A stretch of DNA of 64,000 bases from UBA4615 sp964399635. GTDB lineage: Bacteria; Pseudomonadota; Gammaproteobacteria; Burkholderiales; Burkholderiaceae_E. Below the pieces are notes generated by a model that worked only from the letters and a program-made list of their open reading frames with translations, was not told the origin of the DNA and ran no database searches. Position numbers and translations under genes: made by a program. The stretch is taken from the NCBI GenBank assembly GCA_964399635.1, contig CAYNRU010000050.1, positions 4,767 through 68,766 of the forward strand, written 5' to 3'. How positions within the stretch are numbered: the stretch's first letter is position 1; every line of letters starts with the position of its first letter. Shown one piece after another: positions 17,053-25,535 of this stretch.

Positions 17053-18477
17053 TCAGCTGCCGAGCCTGAGCGTCGGCGGGCGGATGGTCGGGCCGGTGTT
17101 GCCGATCAGACGTTGCGGACGCCTGGAGTCGGCCGGCGGCAGGACGGCGAGCACCGGAACCCCGGATGCCTGCAGAAGGTCCTCGGAGGTGCGCAGCGGC
17201 TTCTGCATCGATTCGAGCGTCAACGCAGCGAGCACCGCGATGAACAGGCCCAGCAGCCCGCCGATGATCGAGTTGAGCAGCGGCTGCGGCCGGGACGGAA
17301 CGGTGGGCACGGCGGCCGCGGTCAGGATGCTGACGTTCGACTGGCGCGACTGGCTCTCGAGGCTGGTCTCGGTGTAGCGCTGGGCCACCAGGTCCAGCGC
17401 CCGCTGCGCGCCCTGCACCTCCCGCTCCAGGATCTGGAGCTGGTCGCGGGACACCTTGATCTTGGCGACCTTTGCGCGCTGCTGCTCGAGCAGAGTCCGC
17501 ACCTCCGCCTCGCGCCGGGTGTTGATGTCGTTGCCGGCCGCGATGCTCCCGCCGACGCGGCTCATCTCGGTCTCGAGGCGCGATCGGAGCTGGTTGACCT
17601 CGTTCTGCGCCGCCTGGTATTCGGGGTGGGCGGAGCCGAGGCGCGCGGACAGCTGCTGCACCCGGGCCTCGGCACGGCCGAGGTCGGCGGCAAGCGTCTG
17701 CAGCAGCGGGTTGGAGACGATCTCGGGCATCGACTGGGCATTGCGCGACGCGGCACCGGCCCGCGAGCGGCTCTCGGCGAGCGCGCCCTGGATCACCGTC
17801 AGCTGCGTCGACAGCTCATTCAGGCGGGCGGCCTCGACGTCGAGTCGCTCGTCGTTGGCCAGGATGCCGCTCGCCTGCTGGGCGGCCGATAGGCGCTTCT
17901 GCGCATCCTCGACGCGTTCGCGGTAGGCCTTCGCCTGGGTCTCGAACCACTTGCGGAACGCAACCGCCGGCTCGGTCTTGAGCTGCAGGCCTGCATCGAC
18001 GTAGGCGCGGGCGAACGCGTTGACGATCGCGGCGGTCAACTCAGGATCCGGGCCCTCGTAGGAGATGGTGATCGTCGTGCCCTCGCGCGACGGGTCGATG
18101 CCGAGCTTCTTCGTCAGGTGATCCATGATCCGGCTTCGCACCGAGCCGGCCGACGCGTCGCCGTCCTCGGCGGCCGCGCCCACCATCTTCGGGTTCTTGT
18201 CGAGCGCCAGGTCGTCGATCACACGGTTCATCACCCGCTCGCTGCGGATGAGCTCGGCCTGGTTCCGCAGGTAGCTCTGGATCGTCTGCGGCATCATGAC
18301 CGCGCCACCCAGAACAGGATCGGTGCTCTTGATCTCGACGACGAGCGTGGTGGACGCCTCGTACTTCTTCGTGAGCAGCAAGCTCACGGCGATGGTCGCA
18401 CCCAGCGTCGTGAGGAAGATGAGCGCGATCACGCCGAACCGCGCCTTCAGTACACGCAGAAACTGCTGAATCACCAT
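17053..18477 (-). CDS. epsF: Chain-length determinant protein, EpsF family (Wzz-like)
   Basis: A 474-residue polysaccharide co-polymerase. The start ATG 18477 follows GAGGTC about 9 nt upstream; a longer frame to 18555 is unsupported. There is a membrane span at about residues 16-36 and another near 410-430, with a long periplasmic coiled-coil region between them (DAQKRLSAAQQASG, QAAQNEVNQLRSRLETEMSR). The Wzz domain N-terminus includes YEASTTLVVEIKSTDPV. The second span is preceded by SRPQPLLN, a proline-rich segment typical of Wzz proteins. The cytoplasmic kinase partner is encoded 15 nt downstream as EpsG. Confidence 0.85.
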   Translation of the reverse strand: MVIQQFLRVLKARFGVIALIFLTTLGATIAVSLLLTKKYEASTTLVVEIKSTDPVLGGAVMMPQTIQSYLRNQAELIRSERVMNRVIDDLALDKNPKMVGAAAEDGDASAGSVRSRIMDHLTKKLGIDPSREGTTITISYEGPDPELTAAIVNAFARAYVDAGLQLKTEPAVAFRKWFETQAKAYRERVEDAQKRLSAAQQASGILANDERLDVEAARLNELSTQLTVIQGALAESRSRAGAASRNAQSMPEIVSNPLLQTLAADLGRAEARVQQLSARLGSAHPEYQAAQNEVNQLRSRLETEMSRVGGSIAAGNDINTRREAEVRTLLEQQRAKVAKIKVSRDQLQILEREVQGAQRALDLVAQRYTETSLESQSRQSNVSILTAAAVPTVPSRPQPLLNSIIGGLLGLFIAVLAALTLESMQKPLRTSEDLLQASGVPVLAVLPPADSRRPQRLIGNTGPTIRPPTLRLGS

Positions 18478-18901
18478 TGCCTTTGACCTCGGATGCCTGG
18501 AACCCGGTGCTGCCCGGGATGCTGCGGATTCTGAACCTGAGCGCCACGGCTGCAAGGACTTAATTCACCGTCGAAGCGCCCCGCCTGACTCACGACGCCG
18601 CCTCTGTGCGGCTAGCCGGTCACGTCGGCGTGACCTGCATCACCGGCCGCGTCGAGCTGCAATGATCGCATGTGAAACGCTCCTGCTTGCGTCGACGAAA
18701 TGTGGATGTTCGTCCCGATGTACGGCCGGAAGTGATCGCACGCGGCCTCGTCGCACGCAGGGTCGAGGCGGCAGCGCCCCGGCAGGGTACGCGTGCGCCC
18801 GCACACATCTTCGCCGGAGCCCCCCACAGGTCGGGGTGAACCGATGCCCAGGGTGTGGCGGCAGCGATACGCCAGCGTCGCGCCGACTCGTATGCGGCCG
18901 C
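18478..18901. other. Intergenic region between rmlD and epsF
   Basis: These 424 bases carry no recognised gene and probably hold a promoter for the epsF-to-GT operon. A weak candidate on the minus strand is TTGCAG (18550-18555), a 16-nt spacer, then CAGAAT (18528-18533). A perfect inverted repeat lies at 18618-18635 and is listed separately. A long open frame on the minus strand through here overlaps rmlD in another frame and looks like a shadow. Confidence 0.4.
18618..18635. promoter_or_regulatory. Perfect inverted repeat upstream of epsF, candidate operator
   Basis: GGTCACG (18618-18624) and CGTGACC (18629-18635) are exact inverted repeats around the spacer TCGG. The site is 141 nt before the epsF start and roughly 65 nt upstream of the weak candidate -35. 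It could bind a dimeric regulator or form a small hairpin. No specific regulator can be named. Confidence 0.35.
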
Positions 18902-19807
18902 TTAGCTCGGCCGTTTCGCCGCCTCGGCCAGGCCGTCGAGCAGCAACTCGACGCCGCGCTCCCAGGGCGGCAGCGTCAGCCCGAAGCGTGCGGTCAGCGC
19001 TGCGGTCGACATCCGCGAGTTGACGGGCCGCCGGGCCCGTGTCGGGTACTTGGCGGCGGGGATGCCGCCCACCTGCGCCACGCGCACCGGCAGACCGCGC
19101 CGGCGCGCGCCGTCGATCACGGCGCTCGCCAACCCGCGCCAGGACGTGCTGCCGGCCGCGACCAGGTTGAACAAGCCCGACTCGAAATCGCCGGCCCGTG
19201 TCTCGGCCAGCGCGCGCGCGACGGCCTGGGCGGTGGCGTCGGCGATCAGCCGCGCGCCGGTGGGGGCACCGAACTGGTCGTCGACCACGTCGAGCGTGTC
19301 GCGCTCGGCAGCCAGCCGCAGCATGGTCTTCGGGAAGTTGCCCCCCCGCTCGGCATAGACCCAGCTGGTGCGGAACACCAGCCAGCGACCGCCCGCCGCC
19401 GCGATCGCCTGTTCGCCGGCGAGCTTGCTGCGGCCGTAGGCGTTCAGGGGCGCGGTGGGATCGGTCTCGAGGTAGGGACGCGTCGAGGTGCCGTCCCACA
19501 CGTAGTCGGTGGAATAGTGGACCATCAGTGCGTCGATGCGACGCGCTTCCTCGGCGAGCACGCCCGGGGCTTCGGCGTTGACGCGCGCGGCGAGCGCCTC
19601 GTCGTCCTCCGCGCGGTCGACGGCGGTGTAGGCGGCGGCGTTCAGGATCAGCCCGGGCTGCAGCTCGCGCACGAGCCGGCGCAGCCCCTGCGGATCGGAC
19701 AGGTCGGCCCCCGAACGGTCTAGCGCAACGACCTCCCCCAGCGGCTGGAACGCACGCGCGAGCTCCCAGCCGACCTGCCCGCGGGCGCCGGTGACAAGGA
19801 TCCTCAC
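18902..19807 (-). CDS. rmlD: dTDP-4-dehydrorhamnose reductase
   Basis: A 301-residue SDR enzyme catalysing the last step of dTDP-L-rhamnose synthesis. It starts at GTG 19807, which overlaps the rmlC stop (GTGA). The start gives RILVTGARGQVGWELA, with the Rossmann motif GARGQVG. Other family blocks are ILNAAAYTAVDRAEDDE, STDYVWDG, PLNAYGRSKLAGEQ (YxxxK) and VFRTSWVYAERG. Length and motifs are normal. It closes a compact rmlBACD operon, which supplies rhamnose to the polysaccharide locus downstream. Confidence 0.95.
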   Translation of the reverse strand: MRILVTGARGQVGWELARAFQPLGEVVALDRSGADLSDPQGLRRLVRELQPGLILNAAAYTAVDRAEDDEALAARVNAEAPGVLAEEARRIDALMVHYSTDYVWDGTSTRPYLETDPTAPLNAYGRSKLAGEQAIAAAGGRWLVFRTSWVYAERGGNFPKTMLRLAAERDTLDVVDDQFGAPTGARLIADATAQAVARALAETRAGDFESGLFNLVAAGSTSWRGLASAVIDGARRRGLPVRVAQVGGIPAAKYPTRARRPVNSRMSTAALTARFGLTLPPWERGVELLLDGLAEAAKRPS

Positions 19808-20352
19808 GCGAACACCTCGGCCTGCGCCAGCGGCACGCCGCTGCGGTCTTTCGCGGACAGCTTCGGCTCGGCGCCGGCGAGGGGCCACTCGACGCGGATC
19901 GCCGGGTCGTCCCAGGCGACGCAGCGCTCGTGCTCGGGCGCGTAGTAGTCGGTAGTCTTGTAGAGGAAGTCGGCCGTCTCGGACAGCACCAGGAAGCCGT
20001 GCGCGAACCCGGCCGGCACCCAGAACTGGCGCTTGTTGTCGGCTGAGAGCTCCACGCCGTGCCAGCGCCCGAAGGTGGCCGACGAGCGGCGCAGGTCGAC
20101 GGCGACGTCGAACACCGCGCCCTGCACGACGCGCACCAGCTTGCCCTGCGCCTGGCTCAGCTGGTAGTGCAGGCCGCGCAGCACGCCGCGGCCGCTGCGG
20201 GAGTGGTTGTCCTGAACGAAATCGGGGCTCGCGCCGGTGAGCTCGCGGAACACGCGCGCGTTGTAGCTCTCCATGAAGAAGCCGCGCTCGTCGCCGAACG
20301 CGGTCGGCTCGAGCAGGATCAGGCCTTCGATCGATGTCTTGATTGCCTTCAT
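19804..20352 (-). CDS. rmlC: dTDP-4-dehydrorhamnose 3,5-epimerase
   Basis: A 182-residue cupin-fold epimerase. ATG 20352 gives MKAIKTSIEGLILLEP, the usual N-terminus; an upstream extension to 20544 would overlap rmlA. The catalytic histidine lies in GVLRGLHYQ, and the family blocks GFAHGFLVLSETADFLYK and TTDYYAPEHERCVAWDDP contain the active-site tyrosine. It starts 10 nt after the rmlA stop and overlaps rmlD by four bases. It converts dTDP-4-keto-6-deoxyglucose to the L-lyxo form. Confidence 0.95.
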   Translation of the reverse strand: MKAIKTSIEGLILLEPTAFGDERGFFMESYNARVFRELTGASPDFVQDNHSRSGRGVLRGLHYQLSQAQGKLVRVVQGAVFDVAVDLRRSSATFGRWHGVELSADNKRQFWVPAGFAHGFLVLSETADFLYKTTDYYAPEHERCVAWDDPAIRVEWPLAGAEPKLSAKDRSGVPLAQAEVFA

Positions 20353-20362
20353 CGCCAGGGCC

Positions 20363-21247
20363 TCAGAAGATCCGTTCCTGCGGCAGGCGCGCCAGATACT
20401 GGCCGTAGCTGCTCTTGCCGAGCTCGGCGGCCAGCCGCGCGAGCTGCTCGTCGTCGATCCAGCGCTTGCGCCAGGCGACCTCCTCGGGGCTGCCGATGCG
20501 CAGGCCCTGCCTGCGCTCGACCGTCTGGATGAAGACGCCGGCATCGATCAGCGACTCGTGGGTGCCGGTGTCGAGCCACGCGCTCCCGCGGCTGAGCACG
20601 TGGACGTCGAGCTTGCCGCGCTCGAGGTACACGCGGTTCAGGTCGGTGATCTCGAGCTCGCCGCGCGGCGAGGGCCGGAGGTCGCGCGCGATGGACACCA
20701 CGTCGCGGTCGTAGAAGTACAGGCCGGTGACCGCGTAGCGGCTCTTGGGCCTGGCCGGCTTCTCCTCGAGGCTGATCGCACGCCCGGCCTCGTCGAACTC
20801 CACCACGCCGTAGCGCTCGGGATCCTGGACCGGGTAGGCGAAGACCGTCGCGCCGTCGGTGCGCGCGGCGGCACGCTCGAGCTCGCGCCCGAGGTCCTGC
20901 CCGTAGAACAGGTTGTCGCCGAGCACCAGCGCCGACATGTGGTTGCCGATGAACGCATCGCCGATCAGGAAAGCCTGGGCCAGGCCGTCGGGCGAGGGCT
21001 GGACGGCGAACGAGAAGTTCACGCCCCATTTGGAGCCGTCTCCGAGCAGCTGCTCGAAGCGCGGCGTGTCCTGCGGCGTGGAGATGATCAGGATGTCCCG
21101 GATGCCGGCGAGCATCAGCGTCGCGAGCGGGTAGTAGATCATCGGCTTGTCGTACACCGGCATCAGCTGCTTGGACACCGCCAGCGTGCACGGATGCAGC
21201 CGGGAGCCGGAGCCGCCGGCCAGCACAATTCCCTTTCGCGTCGTCAT
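20363..21247 (-). CDS. rmlA: Glucose-1-phosphate thymidylyltransferase
   Basis: A 294-residue nucleotidyltransferase making dTDP-glucose. The start ATG 21247 overlaps the rmlB stop (ATGA). The signature LAGGSGSRLHPCT is at residues 9-21, followed by SKQLMPVYDKPMIYYPL. LVLGDNLFYG carries the metal-binding Asp, and VEFDEAGRAISLEEKP and WLDTGTHESL are typical of the family. Length is standard. Its product can feed rhamnose synthesis through RmlB and probably also the amino-sugar branch encoded at 26.5-28.1 kb. Confidence 0.95.
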   Translation of the reverse strand: MTTRKGIVLAGGSGSRLHPCTLAVSKQLMPVYDKPMIYYPLATLMLAGIRDILIISTPQDTPRFEQLLGDGSKWGVNFSFAVQPSPDGLAQAFLIGDAFIGNHMSALVLGDNLFYGQDLGRELERAAARTDGATVFAYPVQDPERYGVVEFDEAGRAISLEEKPARPKSRYAVTGLYFYDRDVVSIARDLRPSPRGELEITDLNRVYLERGKLDVHVLSRGSAWLDTGTHESLIDAGVFIQTVERRQGLRIGSPEEVAWRKRWIDDEQLARLAAELGKSSYGQYLARLPQERIF

Positions 21248-22317
21248 TTCGTCACCGCCTCGCGGCCCGCGTAGTTGTGCTTCATCCATTCCTGATAGCG
21301 GCCGGACGTCACGCCCTCGACCCAGTCGGCATGGTCCAGGTACCAGCGCACCGTCTTGCGTATGCCGGTCTCGAAGGTCTCGGCGGGGCGCCAGCCGAGC
21401 TCGGCTTCGATCTTGCGCGCATCGATCGCGTAACGCCGGTCGTGGCCCGGCCGGTCCTTGACGTAGGTGATCAGCCGCTCGCGCGGGCCCGCCGGATCCG
21501 GGCGCATCTCGTCGAGCAGCGCGCATACGGTCCGCACGATCTCGATGTTGGACTTCTCGTTCCAGCCGCCGACGTTGTAGGTCTCGCCCAGGCGCCCCCG
21601 CGCGAGCGCCATGCGGATCGCCTCGCAGTGGTCGCCCACGTAGAGCCAGTCGCGCACGTTCAGCCCGTCGCCGTAGACCGGCAGCGGCTCGCCGCGCAGC
21701 GCGCGCGTGATCACCAGCGGGATCAGCTTCTCGGGGAACTGGTAGGGGCCGTAGTTGTTCGAGCAGTTGGTCGTGACGACCGGCAGCCCGTAGGTGTGGT
21801 GCCAGGCGCGCACGAGGTGGTCCGAGGCCGCCTTGGAGGCGCTGTAGGGGCTGTTCGGCTCGAACGGATGGGTCTCGGCGAAGGCCGGTGCGCCGGGCTG
21901 GAGCGAGCCGTAGACCTCGTCAGTCGAGACGTGCAGGAAGCGGAAGGCGTCGCGCGCGTCGCCCTGCAGCGCCGACCAGTACTGGCGCGCCGCCTCGAGC
22001 AGCACGAAGGTGCCCTGAACGTTGGTGCGCAGGAAGGCCTCGGGGCCGAGGATGGAGCGGTCGACATGGCTTTCGGCCGCGAAGTGGACGATCGCGCGCG
22101 GGCGGTGCTCGCGCAGCAGGCCCTCGACGAGCGCGCGATCGCAGATGTCGCCGCGCACGAAGCTGTGGCGCCCATCGCCGTCGAGCGCGGACAGGTTCTC
22201 GAGGTTGCCCGCGTAGGTGAGCAGGTCGAGGTCGACCACCGGCTCGCCGGTCGCGCGCACCCAGTCGAGAACGAAGTTGGAGCCGATGAAGCCTGCGCCG
22301 CCGGTTACGAGGATCAC
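21244..22317 (-). CDS. rmlB: dTDP-glucose 4,6-dehydratase
   Basis: A 357-residue extended SDR. Residues 1-20 read MILVTGGAGFIGSNFVLDWV with the NAD motif GGAGFIG. The dehydratase triad region is seen in HVSTDEVYGSL and the catalytic tyrosine/lysine in PYSASKAASDHLV. Other conserved blocks are NCSNNYGPYQFPEKLIPL and YVKDRPGHDRRYAID. It is the first gene of rmlBACD and its intermediate, dTDP-4-keto-6-deoxyglucose, is also the substrate expected for the FdtA-like protein. A -10 element TATACT lies about 130 nt upstream. Confidence 0.95.
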   Translation of the reverse strand: MILVTGGAGFIGSNFVLDWVRATGEPVVDLDLLTYAGNLENLSALDGDGRHSFVRGDICDRALVEGLLREHRPRAIVHFAAESHVDRSILGPEAFLRTNVQGTFVLLEAARQYWSALQGDARDAFRFLHVSTDEVYGSLQPGAPAFAETHPFEPNSPYSASKAASDHLVRAWHHTYGLPVVTTNCSNNYGPYQFPEKLIPLVITRALRGEPLPVYGDGLNVRDWLYVGDHCEAIRMALARGRLGETYNVGGWNEKSNIEIVRTVCALLDEMRPDPAGPRERLITYVKDRPGHDRRYAIDARKIEAELGWRPAETFETGIRKTVRWYLDHADWVEGVTSGRYQEWMKHNYAGREAVTK

Positions 22318-22448
22318 GCCGAGGATTCCAGTGCGGGGTTGCGGGAGAAGCAGGCGAGAGTGTGGCCCGGGCCGTCCGCACGCGCTGCCAACTATTGCCC
22401 CGAAACCCGCACGAAGGCATGCGCCACGGCCTATCTGCGCGACCTCTT

Positions 22449-22454
22449 AGTATA
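22449..22454 (-). promoter_or_regulatory. Candidate -10 element of the rmlBACD operon
   Basis: On the minus strand the sequence reads GCTATACTAAG, giving the sigma-70 -10 hexamer TATACT about 130 nt upstream of rmlB. No good -35 box is seen at 16-18 nt, so the promoter may need an activator. Confidence 0.4.
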
Positions 22455-22603
22455 GCGTCCGGTCGCGATCGAAGCCCTGCTGCCGGCGGGAGGTGACGCG
22501 GGCCGGTCGGACCGGGCAAGGCGCGTGACCAACGACACGCCGCAGGAGGCCTCCGACGACATCGATCACACAATTGTTACGCGATAGCTGGCACCATTGC
22601 CCA

Positions 22604-23890
22604 ATGTTAGACACCGTGATCGGCCCCCCAGCAGTCTCGGTCGAGCCCCCCCCCGAATCGAGTGAGTCACCCGCTGCCGCGGAGGTCATGTTGCAGTCGC
22701 TCGCGGTCAATGCCGCAGTGCCCGTTTCGGAGATCGGCTCACTCTGGTCGACGATCGGCTCCGCGGCATCGTCCGACACATCCCCATCCGCGACACCGGG
22801 CACCGCGCCCGAGCTGTCCATCGTCGTTCCCACGTTCAACGAGTCGGCCAACGTCGAGGAGCTGGTACTTCGGCTCGACCTGACGCTGCGCGGCCTGGCT
22901 TGGGAGGTGGTGTTCGTCGACGACGACTCGCCCGACGAGACCGCGGCGACAGTACGCCAGCTGGCCCAGCGCGACCCTCGCGTCCGCGTGATCCAGCGCA
23001 TCGGCCGGCGCGGGCTGTCCTCGGCCTGCGTCGAGGGCGTGCTCGCCACCAGCGCACCCTACGTGGCGGTGATGGACGCAGACCTGCAGCACGACGAGGC
23101 GATCCTGCCGCGGATGCTGCAGGCGCTGCGCGGGGGCAAGGTCGACATCGCCGTCGGCAGCCGCTACGTGGCGGGCGGCGGCATCGGACAATGGGACGGG
23201 CAGCGCGCCTCGATCAGCCGGCTCGCGACTCGGCTCAGCCGCACGGTGGTACCGGCGGAGCTCAAGGACCCGATGAGCGGGTTCTTCATGATCCGGCGCG
23301 ACGCGTTCATGGCGCGGGTGCGCGGGCTGTCGTCGCTGGGCTTCAAGATCCTGGTCGACCTCTTCGCCTCGAGCGAGCAGCCGCTGCGCTTCGTCGAGGT
23401 GCCCTTCCAGTTCCGCGCGAGGCATGCCGGCGAGAGCAAGCTGGACAACCAGGTCGCATGGGACTACGGGATGCTGCTGCTCGACAAGCTCGTCGGGCGC
23501 TGGATCCCGGTGCGCTTCATCTCGTTCGGGCTCATTGGCGGCGCGGGCGTCGCGGTGCACATGGCGGTGCTGGCGGCGGTGTTCCAGTCGGGCCTCACCC
23601 GATTCTCGGTGGGCCAGGCGGTGGCCACCGGCGTGGCGATGGTGTTCAACTTCTTCGTCAACAACATGCTGACCTACCGCGACCGGCGCCTGCGCGGCGC
23701 GAAGATGGTCAAGGGCCTGGCGACCTTCGCGCTGGTGTGCAGCGTGGGCGCGATCGCCAATGTGGGCATCGCGGAGTACCTGTTCAGCCATCGGCAGGGC
23801 TGGGTGCCGGCAGCGCTGGGCGGCATCCTGGTCGGCGCCGTCTGGAATTTCGCGACCTCGGCGTTCTACACCTGGGGCAAGCGCGGTTGA
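22604..23890 (+). CDS. GT2 polyprenyl-phosphate glycosyltransferase fused to GtrA
   Basis: About 428 residues from ATG 22604; starts at 22574 (TTG) and 22688 (ATG) are also possible, as no site has a clear ribosome binding site at ideal spacing. After a Ser/Pro/Ala-rich leader, residues about 67-290 form a GT2 domain of the DPM/GtrB type: LSIVVPTFNESANVEELV, VVFVDDDSPDETA, AVMDADLQHDEAIL and DPMSGFFMIRRDAF. Residues about 300-428 form a GtrA domain with four membrane spans, including GQAVATGVAMVFNFFVNN and LTYRDRR. Such enzymes load a sugar onto undecaprenyl phosphate and the GtrA part helps flip it. The GT-C gene four bases downstream could be the acceptor-side transferase. Confidence 0.85.
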   Translation: MLDTVIGPPAVSVEPPPESSESPAAAEVMLQSLAVNAAVPVSEIGSLWSTIGSAASSDTSPSATPGTAPELSIVVPTFNESANVEELVLRLDLTLRGLAWEVVFVDDDSPDETAATVRQLAQRDPRVRVIQRIGRRGLSSACVEGVLATSAPYVAVMDADLQHDEAILPRMLQALRGGKVDIAVGSRYVAGGGIGQWDGQRASISRLATRLSRTVVPAELKDPMSGFFMIRRDAFMARVRGLSSLGFKILVDLFASSEQPLRFVEVPFQFRARHAGESKLDNQVAWDYGMLLLDKLVGRWIPVRFISFGLIGGAGVAVHMAVLAAVFQSGLTRFSVGQAVATGVAMVFNFFVNNMLTYRDRRLRGAKMVKGLATFALVCSVGAIANVGIAEYLFSHRQGWVPAALGGILVGAVWNFATSAFYTWGKRG

Positions 23891-23894
23891 TCCG

Positions 23895-25535
23895 ATGAAG
23901 CGCGTCGCACCCGACCTCGTCCTCTCGTCTGACCGCCAGCGGTCCGCGAGCGGCGACGCGAGCACGGGATTCGGCGCCGCGCTGCTGGTCGCCGTGGCAA
24001 CGGCCGCGGTGGCCGTGCTCGCGCTGTGGCCGGTGGGCGCCGGCAACGACCAGGGGCTCTTCGTCCACTACGGCCGGCTGATCCGCGACGGCGCGACGCT
24101 GTACCGCGACGTCTGGGACAACAAGCAGCCCGGCATCTTCGCCTGGTACGCGGTGGCCGGCGCCCTCTTCGGCGACGGCTGGCCGGCCGCCCGCCTCGCC
24201 TATGCGCTGTGGCTCGGCGCCGGCGCCGGCGTCGCGTCCGCGATCTGCCGGATCGTCGCGCCGCGCACCAACGCCTGGCTGCTCGCGCCGGTGCTCACGG
24301 TCGGCATCGCGCTGTTGCGCACCAACTCCGAACGCCCGGCGCAGGTCGAGGCGCTGATGGGGCTGCCGCTGTCGGCCCTGCTGCTGCTCTGCCTGATCGA
24401 GCCGGCCACCGTTGCCGGGCGCCGCTGGCGCTGGGTCGCGGCGGGCGCGCTGACCGGCGTGGTCTCGGCCCTCAAGGCGGTGCTCGCGCCGGTGGCCGCG
24501 ACGATCATCGCGGCCGGCCTGATCTGGCGTCTCGCGCGCGGCGAGATCTCGGTCGTCCGCGGCGTCGCCGCGATCGGGCTGAGCCTGGTCGGCTTTGCCT
24601 GCGTGTGGGCGCCGGTCTTCGGTTATTTCCAGGTGCGCGGCGCGATGCCCGAGTTCCTGTGGACGATGTTCGGCTACTCCAGCCAGGTGATGCAGCAGGT
24701 CGAGATGCAGAAGCCTGCAATGCTGATCGGCGCGCTGCGCTGGCTGGCGGTCACGGTCGGGCTGCTGCTGCCGGCGGTCGCGCTCTACGCCTGGCGCACG
24801 CTGCGGCGGCGTCGCGCCGGCCCGGATACGCTGCTGCTCTCGGCCTGCCTGGGCTGGGTAGTCGTGGGCCTCGCGATGATCGTCCTGCAGCGGTTCTCGT
24901 GGTGGGACACCCACATGGACCTGATCGCATGGCCGATCGGGCTGCTCGCCGCGCTGGGCCTCGCCCGCCCGGAACCCGCCGGTTTCGCGCGGCCCGCCGA
25001 CCGCAACCTGTCGCGGCTCGTGCTGGCGCTCGCCGCAGTGGCGCTGCTGGCCCACGGCGCGCGCTTCGGCCAGCGCCTGCTGCGCGACCCCGACTGGCCC
25101 AAGCCGCGCATCGAGGTCGAGGCGCTGGCCATCGCGCAGCGGGTGGCGCAGGCCGCCCGCACGCCCTGCGGCACCGTCTACGCGATCGGCGACCAGGCCG
25201 GCGTGGAGCGTGCCACCGGTCTGCGCCAGGCGATCCCCACGCACGGCCTGTGGTTCGGCGCCTTCCTGCCCGCGCAGATGCGCCGCCTGCCGGCGGAACT
25301 GCAGGCGGCGCGCCCCGACCTGGTCTACTTCGACGGCAACGAGCACCGCGACTTCCTCCGCCGGCTCCCTGCGGAGACTGCGGTGCTCGACGCCTGGCTT
25401 GCGCGCGACTACGAGCGGCGCGATTCCGACGGCTTCGAGGGGCAGTGGTGGCAGCGCCGCGTCGGCCCCGACGATGCCGCGACCTGCCCGGCGCCCCTGC
25501 CGTTCAGGATCCCGGCGAGCGCGGCCCCCGCCTGA
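23895..25535 (+). CDS. GT-C/ArnT-like membrane glycosyltransferase
   Basis: A 546-residue protein starting at ATG 23895, four bases after the GtrB-GtrA stop. It has an N-terminal span, then GAGNDQGLFVHYGRLIRDGA, where the acidic residue in the first periplasmic loop is the typical GT-C catalytic position, and DVWDNKQPGIFAWYAV. About ten further spans follow, ending with a soluble C-terminal periplasmic domain (from about residue 390) that includes AIGDQAGVERATG. This is the architecture of polyprenyl-phosphate-dependent transferases related to ArnT and PMT (GT39/GT83). The gene overlaps the SURF1 gene end to end by 32 bases. The acceptor is unknown. Confidence 0.75.
   Translation: MKRVAPDLVLSSDRQRSASGDASTGFGAALLVAVATAAVAVLALWPVGAGNDQGLFVHYGRLIRDGATLYRDVWDNKQPGIFAWYAVAGALFGDGWPAARLAYALWLGAGAGVASAICRIVAPRTNAWLLAPVLTVGIALLRTNSERPAQVEALMGLPLSALLLLCLIEPATVAGRRWRWVAAGALTGVVSALKAVLAPVAATIIAAGLIWRLARGEISVVRGVAAIGLSLVGFACVWAPVFGYFQVRGAMPEFLWTMFGYSSQVMQQVEMQKPAMLIGALRWLAVTVGLLLPAVALYAWRTLRRRRAGPDTLLLSACLGWVVVGLAMIVLQRFSWWDTHMDLIAWPIGLLAALGLARPEPAGFARPADRNLSRLVLALAAVALLAHGARFGQRLLRDPDWPKPRIEVEALAIAQRVAQAARTPCGTVYAIGDQAGVERATGLRQAIPTHGLWFGAFLPAQMRRLPAELQAARPDLVYFDGNEHRDFLRRLPAETAVLDAWLARDYERRDSDGFEGQWWQRRVGPDDAATCPAPLPFRIPASAAPA

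Noticed and set aside
22574..22620. Sigma-54 promoter before the GtrB-GtrA gene
   Set aside because: TGGCAC is followed by TTGC only two bases later instead of five, so the -24/-12 spacing is wrong.
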